64,000 nucleotides of DNA, taken from Sporothrix humicola (lineage: Eukaryota > Ascomycota > Sordariomycetes > Ophiostomatales > Ophiostomataceae). The notes beneath the pieces were generated by a model that was given only the letters and a program-made list of their open reading frames with translations, was not told the DNA's origin and ran no database searches. The stretch lies in NCBI GenBank assembly GCA_021396245.1, contig WNYE01000128.1, positions 16,089 through 80,088 of the forward strand. Reading direction: 5' to 3'. The position numbers and the translations under genes are program-made. Each line of letters starts with the position of its first letter. Positions within the stretch are counted from its first letter, which is position 1. Positions 58,052-64,000 of this stretch are shown here, piece after piece.

Positions 58052-59779
58052 ATGCAGTCTCTCCGGCCTCGTCGGCCACTTTGGCCAATCTGGCCATCCT
58101 CGAGTCAGACAACTCAACATTCCGAGTCCTTGCCATGCCCTCCCTCATACATAATCACACATAACACCCCTCTACGGCACATGCACAGCGCCTCGACATC
58201 GGACAATCCGCGTCCGCCCCGTCTCCGCCGCCAGCCTCGTGAGTACATGGTCGAGGCCCCTCCCGGGCGCGACTACGACCCGGAAGCACCGATCTACGAG
58301 CTGCCTCTGTCCGTTCTCGACCTCGACGCCGAAGACAACCCAAACGTCCGTCCCTTTGACAAGGAGATCCACGGGAAAGCCGCGTGGGCGAAATGGTCGC
58401 GTGCGCACACGTCCGTCGACGCTCTGACGGGGCGCTTTGTGACGACACGCAAGCAGAGCTATGCCGCCCGCCAGCGCAAGCTGCAGATGGAAAAGGAGCG
58501 CACGGCGTGGCATGTGATGGACTCGGACGTGTGGTCGGCCGTCCTGGGCGACCCCAAGACCGTGCCTGACCTGGGCAATGTGCGGCACCACAATGCGCTC
58601 TCGAAAAGGATTGCGGCGACGCCCGAGTTCGTGCCGATCCTCTTGCAAAAAGCGCTGTCGGCGCGTGACAACCACAAGTACCGGGTGCGCCGTGAACGGC
58701 CCGACGTGTTTTTGGCGGCACTCGAGACATGCCGCACGCTCCGCGAGGTGCGGCGGCTAGTGTCACTGGCCGTCCAGACGCCCGACGGGCGCACGCTGAT
58801 GCGCCAGAAGAAGTGCAGCGCGGCCGTTGCGCACAAGCTCGTGTCGTTTATCGAGACGACCGACTGGAGCAAGTTCCAGGACGCCGTGGGCGGCAAGTAC
58901 CCGGTTGAGGAGACGACGGCCATGCTGCTGAACTGGAGCCACGCTTTGGTGGGAGGAGAGACAACCGAATCTACGGCTTCCTTGACAGACCTCTGGGCCA
59001 TCGGACTCTGGACGGCCGTGCTAGCGGACCAACCACGAGCGATGCGCCGGTTCCTGCAGCTCGGTCTGGACGAGGGAAGTCCACAGGACCTCAAGCAGCT
59101 ACTGGCAGTGCAAAAACCGGCGACAAAGGCGGCCACAAAAAGAATATCCAAGGAGAACCCAACTCCTGCAAGGCTCATACTCCTGACCCTTGAAGCTGTG
59201 CGAGACAGTTTGAGGCACACGCCCGAAGCTTTTGACGGGGCACGCGCCGAAATGTTTTCCCTTCTTACGGGTGCCACTCTGATACCCCGGACGGGCGTCG
59301 AAGTGTCCTTCCGTACGCTTCTTGCCGCGGCTCCCTCTGACACGGAACTCGACAGCGTCTACAAAGACGTTCTGGCCGAGCTTGGCTGCGTTCGCAGCTT
59401 GTGGGAGCTGCAGGCATCTGAGAAGAAGACAGTGGATACAGACACTCTGGTCACAACCATTCAGCGTTACGCAGAATACGAGGGGGTTGAAGCGCCTCAG
59501 CCGGCATCGTCAATATCTCCTCCAGCAACTAGCAGCAGCGTGAAGGACTTGAAGATGATTCTGGCCTACGAAACGTCACAAGCACCAACACGTCAACCGC
59601 TAGGGTTGTTTGCGACACTAATTCCGAAACCCGAGCCGAGAGAGAAGAGCCTGCTGAGCTCTGCGCTTGTTGTCGACGATGCCTTCCGGACTGAAGCTGA
59701 GGCGGCCTTTGGAAAAGAATCGGCAGAGGATGTCGTCCAAGCAATTGATGCGATGTTGGCGACGCGGAGCAGCAAATGA
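58052..59779 (+). CDS. Hypothetical protein, probably mitochondrial
   Basis: A single-exon gene encodes about 575 residues with strong GC3 bias. The frame extends left to 57959 but only to a TTG; the ATG at 58052 has A at -3. The N-terminus MQSLRPRRPLWPIWPSSSQ is basic, Trp/Pro/Ser-rich and free of acids, followed by LRHMHSAS, suggesting a mitochondrial presequence cut before the acidic region. I recognise no domain. The middle (about 150-480) is alpha-helical with repeated helix pairs such as RPDVFLAALETCRTLREVRRL and MRRFLQLGLDEGSPQDLKQL, which could be a degenerate helical-repeat (PPR-like) fold. The C-terminus FGKESAEDVVQAIDAMLATR is helical. A role in mitochondrial gene expression is only a guess. 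Confidence 0.8.
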   Translation: MQSLRPRRPLWPIWPSSSQTTQHSESLPCPPSYIITHNTPLRHMHSASTSDNPRPPRLRRQPREYMVEAPPGRDYDPEAPIYELPLSVLDLDAEDNPNVRPFDKEIHGKAAWAKWSRAHTSVDALTGRFVTTRKQSYAARQRKLQMEKERTAWHVMDSDVWSAVLGDPKTVPDLGNVRHHNALSKRIAATPEFVPILLQKALSARDNHKYRVRRERPDVFLAALETCRTLREVRRLVSLAVQTPDGRTLMRQKKCSAAVAHKLVSFIETTDWSKFQDAVGGKYPVEETTAMLLNWSHALVGGETTESTASLTDLWAIGLWTAVLADQPRAMRRFLQLGLDEGSPQDLKQLLAVQKPATKAATKRISKENPTPARLILLTLEAVRDSLRHTPEAFDGARAEMFSLLTGATLIPRTGVEVSFRTLLAAAPSDTELDSVYKDVLAELGCVRSLWELQASEKKTVDTDTLVTTIQRYAEYEGVEAPQPASSISPPATSSSVKDLKMILAYETSQAPTRQPLGLFATLIPKPEPREKSLLSSALVVDDAFRTEAEAAFGKESAEDVVQAIDAMLATRSSK

Positions 59780-60100
59780 GCATAGTACGAAGACAATTGG
59801 ATGCCATTTGAATGGCGGACGGGTATAATGTATATACTGGGGTGATTGTAGAAATATCCAAGGCATTAAAGCGTTCAAAGAAACAATGGTGAGGGTGGCG
59901 AGTCAAGCTGTGGAGGGCACATTTGTCGAATGTAGCTATATTTATGGGCCATGCGTACCTTCCTCGCGAAGCTATGGCTGTCCTTTCTGGTCTTCCCTTC
60001 TTTCCATCCACGCCCACAGCACGTCAGCATTTCTTTGTTCTCAACTTCAGCCATATTTCGATCCCGCGCACCCTCATTCCTCAATTTTATATCTGCCAAA
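59780..60100. other. Short intergenic region
   Basis: About 320 bp between the 575-residue gene and the tentative micro-gene. Pyrimidine-rich DNA (TTCCCTTCTTTCC type) near 59980-60010 precedes the next ATG and fits a fungal promoter. Nothing else is recognised. Confidence 0.5.
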
Positions 60101-60434
60101 ATGTGCTGGCCATTTTCCAACATGTATCTCGAGGACGATCCCGACGAGCATTACCACCGGAGTGCTGCCGGCAGCGGCATGTACCAATATAGCTGGAACG
60201 GCCAGCAATGGACTCTCAAGCCGACGCACACAGTTGTGAGTATTGAACATATCTTTTTCGTCTATTCTAAATATGTTTTATCTCGCATTTCGTGCTTTCC
60301 TTTTGCTATTTTGCTTTCTCTATCTGCATTTTTCTACCTCTTTTCCCATTCTTTCATCCCCATTTTGTCTTCCATCACTACTTCACCAGTCTTGGCATCT
60401 CCAATATCCTCCAAGTGGTGACGATGCGCCCTGA
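60101..60434 (+). CDS. Tentative two-exon micro-protein, 59 residues
   Basis: ATG at 60101 (context GCCAAAATG) opens 45 codons: MCWPFSNMYLEDDPDEHYHR, then SAAGSGMYQYSWNGQQWTLK and PTHTV. A GTGAGT donor follows at 60236. The best continuation is an acceptor CACCAG ending at 60389, giving exon 2 60390-60434 (SWHLQYPPSGDDAP, stop). The intron would be 154 nt and pyrimidine-rich before the acceptor, but the branch point is weak. Exon 1 looks strongly protein-like (Trp, Tyr, Asp, His, with GC3-rich codons); exon 2 is less certain. No family recognised. It could also be a first exon of a longer gene. Confidence 0.5.
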
Positions 60435-60841
60435 TACTTCATCTTGGCCTCACCGGACCATCAATCGAGGCTGCCTTTCAATACTGGTGGCCAATGGCTA
60501 TTGTAGCTATTCAGACGTCATGTTCTCCAAAGCTTTGGCGAATTTTTGCCTTTGCTGCCTGCCCCGCCTGCCTCCTGCCATTGTTGACAGTCGCTCCTTC
60601 CGTGTTTGATTTTTAAACCAGCCTCGCGCCTTCTTCATTTGATTTTCTACCCTCATTATGGCCACATTCCACCATAAAAAAGGGTCAGGTGTTCAATTTT
60701 GCATGCACAGAAAAGTCTCTGCACCGCGAAGTCGAAACAGAGGAAAACATCACACTTGGTTCACATCATCATGGACTTGTGACCCCCCTCGTCTTCTTTC
60801 TTCCCTTACCTCCTTTTCCCGCCTCTTCGAATTCGATCACA

Positions 60842-62517
60842 ATGTCTTCATCGCCCGGATCTCCTACAAGACGTTCAAAATCTCGTGGACATCGTGTTGC
60901 CTTTGACACCAGCCTCGCCGAGGCCTCAAAAAAGCCAGCATTTTTCACGAATCTTGCAGCTGCATCTTCACGCACACTCCCCGTCCAGCATCCTGTCCAG
61001 CATCCTGTCCAACATCCTGTTCAGAACAAGCTCACTGCGGCCTCTTCCTCTTCCTCTGCCTCGTCTGTCTCCCGCTACAGCCACCACATGCACAACAGCA
61101 GCCACAGCGGTAGCAATAAGCCGCATCTTGACCGTCGCACGCGTGTCGAAGACGTTGACGACGAGGACGATATTGGCCACGGACACAGCCACAGCCACAG
61201 CAGCCATCACCGCGCTGCCAGCAAGTCCAGCAGAGCACGTGCTGCTACTGAGACCTCGTCCCGCCCGGCTACTCCTGGAATCCCCCTTGGAGGTCCTGTC
61301 TTGGACCCAACTCTGCCCTCGACTACCGCTTCGGCTGCCGCCGGTGGTTTTGCCGAGCCTGGTCCTGGTGGAGTTCCTGGCGTTCCTGGTTCTGCAGTCC
61401 CCGGTGTTCCTGGGTACAACGGCATCAATCCTGCCACTGGTGCCAACGGCGTCTACACTCATCTGAACAACGGCTACAATATTCAAGCTTTCCCAACATT
61501 TCTCCCGGCAGCTAACATGGCGGCCGCTCAGGGCTATCCCTATGGCGCTGGTGCCACGCATGCTGTGAACGGCATCGATCCAACGGCCATCACGGGCATC
61601 AGCTTCCTGCCGGCCGTTCCTGATGCCACCAACGGCCCCATGGTGCACACCTATGTGCCTCGTAACGATGCACCCGGCCAGAACATTGTCTATGTCCAGC
61701 AGCCTGGCCAGCAGCAGGCCGTGTACACTACTGTCAGTACACCTTACCAGCAGCCATATCTTTATGCAAGAACGATTGCCCTTGTCCTTTTTCCCTTTTC
61801 TACAATTCAATAGTCTACACCTTCTTAGCAAGTGCTGAGGTGGAATGTTTGACCTGTCCTGTTTTTGATCTGTTCTGTAATGCTTTTCATCTTGTTTTTA
61901 TTTCCATTTCTTTCTTCCCATCTAAGAAATTACCTCCCAAAGTCCTTCCTGCTAACCACCCACTCTCTATATAGGCAAACGGCGTCCCCGTTCAGATTGC
62001 CACGACGACTGCTCCCATGATGGCCTACCCACAGGCTTCTATGGGCCAGCCCATCTACGTCCAGCAGCAGCCCGGCGTTACCTACGCTGTGAGTGCTGGT
62101 GGTGTCGGAGGTGTCGGCAGTCCCCCCGTGGTCATGATGTCCGGCGGCGTCCCAGGAGGTAATTACTTTGTCGGAGGCGGCTGTGGAGGGATTGGCGGGA
62201 TTGGCGGCGGTGGCGGCGGGTTCGGTGGTGGAGGCGGCCTTGGCATCGGTGCCGGCGGCATCCACCCAGAACCTGCCATGGGCATCGGCCAGACCCCCAG
62301 CGAGGTGCTGCAGGAACAACTTGAGTTTGCGTATGCCAACAATCTCTACGAACCCCAGGATTTTAAGCCCGCCGACGACGACAAGTCGCGGTTCTACTGG
62401 CTGCGCGAGCTCGACGGCAACTGGACGCAGCGCAGCCGCGCCACCATTGACCACCTCGGGTGCCGCTGGTACATTACCGACGGCGGCGTCTTCTACGCCG
62501 TCCGACTTCCCGACTAA
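60842..62517 (+). CDS. Low-complexity protein with conserved-looking C-terminal domain, unknown
   Basis: Two exons, 60842-61732 and 61975-62517, encode about 477 residues. The 242-nt intron has donor GTCAGT, branch GCTAAC and acceptor ATAG, and joins QQQAVYTT to ANGVPVQIATTT in phase 0. The ATG is the only one in frame (context ATCACAATGTC). The N-terminal 150 residues are Ser/His-rich with RRSKSRGHRVAF, four PVQH repeats, an acidic VEDVDDEDD and a GHSHSHSSHH stretch. The middle is Pro/Gly/Ala-rich with Tyr/Gln segments (YVQQPGQQQ) and a poly-Gly tract. The final 75 residues differ: PSEVLQEQLEFAYANNLYEP, QDFKPADDD, FYWLRELDGNWTQRSRATID, GCRWYITDGGVFYAVRLPD. This looks like a compact folded domain and I have an impression of seeing it in other Sordariomycetes, without a name. 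Function unknown. Confidence 0.82.
60980..61027 (+). repeat. 12-nt tandem repeat encoding PVQH x4
   Basis: Four copies of CCTGTCCAGCAT (first CCC-, last ending CAGAAC) encode PVQH PVQH PVQH PVQN inside the 477-residue protein. Confidence 0.9.
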
Positions 62518-64000
62518 GCTGCGACACGACGCCGGAACACAATTTTGGCAAGCCGACATCCTAGTCGACTGGATTTGATTCACCATTTGCTTTATTTCTT
62601 TATTTCTTGCATTTCACACCACATACCGGACACGACACCAAACGGAAGCTATAACGACTGCATGGATCACAAGATACCCCAGGGCTAACGGCGATATGGA
62701 GTACTTGCTGCTATATGAATGGAATGGTATAGGGAATGGAGGGGTTATCTCGAATGGCAATGAAAGTGGTGGCAATTTGTGGAAGGAACTTGTTTGTTAA
62801 TTTTTGATCAAATACTGCTTGCGTATCTACCGATGGTTTCTCTATGCCTATCTGTGCCAAACTTAATGTAAAAGTAAACTTGTATCCATAGTCCTTGTAG
62901 TTGTCAGTATTGAGTCAGTAGACAGTACTACAATAGCTATGCTAAGCGCTGTATCTAAGCATGAATGACCATGTGTTGTCCATTCCAAGGTCGAGCAGTG
63001 ACGCCAAACGGATGACACAAGAACAATGAACAATAAATGCAGCATCCATTGTCCTATTGACTTTCATTTCACTCCTCCGAGTACCGAGTCCTGACTTTGC
63101 TTGTCTTGACTCGGTCTCAAGTCTCCCAGACAAATATAAAAGGGACTGGATCCTCCATGAACCTCTCTTCTCTTCTTCACTTCTTCCCACTTTCATCTAC
63201 ATCTTCGTCTCGTACCATGACAATTCACCAACCCGTACGAAACCTCCAAGCTGGTATGGACCTTCTTAGGCCGCATACAAAGTATTAAAATGGCAAACGC
63301 TCATCTGTATATTGACGCTGGGGCAGTGAAAGCACGCTGTCGCGACTCTCGCGACAGATAAGCGCGACATCGCCATGTCAACACTTCGTCTGCTTCGCCG
63401 CTGGACTTTTTGTCTACGGTCATCACTTCGCTCTGTGTCACCGCAGACCCTGAAAACTTCTTCAACTTGGGCCAAGTACTTGAGTCGAAACTGAGAAAAA
63501 TCTCAATACTTTGGGAACCTCTAGAGCAATGGCGGCAGGAGCCCCTCGAAGGCCCCAAGGGTCGCTCTTGCCACTTTTGGTTGAGGACGTCCTTCGCTCC
63601 TTCCCTTTCTTCGCAAGGACAACAAACGCGCTGAAGAGCTTAAAAACTGCATCTCCTCCCGCCCCTCCTCTCTCTCTTCTTCTTCTTCTTCTTCTTCCTC
63701 TTTTTCTTTCTTCACGACATTGGAGATTTGCATACTTTTGTTATCTTGGTTTCGCTTAGAGACACCGCAAGCATTTGTTATCAAACCTCTATCGCTTTAT
63801 TCACGAGACTGTATCGCAACACTGCTCGATCACTCTGCCACAGCTCCTCATCGATCGCTTGCACATATTTATATCTGCACGGCACGGCATACCAAGATCC
63901 TGATCAAGTCTTCGACATATCGACTTGTCCTCAAGTCTCGGTTCTATCACAGGTTGGTTCGCTATTCTTCACACCTTCGCCCATCACTTTGAGCCCCCCC
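62518..64000. other. Right flank, no gene recognised
   Basis: No convincing coding exon is seen in the last 1.5 kb. From about 63640 on the DNA is CT-rich, like a promoter or leader of a plus-strand gene beyond the window, but no start codon can be assigned. Confidence 0.5.
63662..63713 (+). repeat. CT-only tract with (CTT)n microsatellite
   Basis: A 52-nt pure pyrimidine stretch includes seven CTT units in tandem. Its place near the window end fits a promoter-proximal tract of a downstream gene. Confidence 0.85.

Overview
The window is nuclear DNA of a filamentous ascomycete, most probably a Sordariomycete (an Ophiostomatales-like relative is possible but not proven). The reasons are the gene content (RPL5, OMA1, YAF9, SYF2, a Coq11-type reductase, a fungal DUF6536 membrane protein, a fungal GH16 glucanase with a GPI signal), short GT-AG introns with CTAAC or CTGAC branch points, and strongly GC3-biased codons in the genes. 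There are no tRNA, rRNA, CRISPR or bacterial features, and no transposase or reverse-transcriptase reading frame was found.

Layout. Positions 1-14.3 kb are a gene desert with simple repeats, hairpins and a small AT-rich island. At 14.4-17.5 kb (-) is a two-exon polytopic DUF6536 protein. At 22.3-26.3 kb (-) is a 1311-residue leucine-rich-repeat protein with a PP1-docking-like motif; its TAG stop is followed in frame by 52 codons encoding a hydrophobic segment. From 31.3 to 41.6 kb the genes are packed: RPL5 (-), a HAD-like hydrolase (+), a class I methyltransferase (-), OMA1 (-) and a large GPI-type GH16 cell-wall glucanase with a hypervariable Ser/Gly stalk (-). Positions 41.6-51.5 kb form a second desert, notable for a cluster of the octamer ACGGAGTA. 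From 51.5 to 62.5 kb is a second dense block: a Kre9/Knh1-like type I membrane protein (-), YAF9 (-), a COQ11-like reductase (+), SYF2 (-), an unknown probably mitochondrial protein (+), a tentative 59-residue micro-gene (+) and a 477-residue low-complexity protein with a compact C-terminal domain (+). The last 1.5 kb looks like flanking or promoter DNA.

The genes do not form one pathway; most are housekeeping. Themes are cell surface and wall (GH16, Knh1-like, perhaps the LRR protein), mitochondrion (OMA1, COQ11-like, the 575-residue protein) and core nuclear or translation functions (RPL5, YAF9, SYF2). Three divergent gene pairs share short promoters, and each of those promoters carries an RTCACGTG E-box. 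The most testable oddities are the hydrophobic in-frame extension after the LRR gene's stop, the ACGGAGTA cluster, the RPL5 first coding exon made only of the start codon, and the repeat structure of the GH16 stalk.

Limits: exon borders were set by eye from splice signals and frame continuity. Family names rest on recognised motifs, not on searches.
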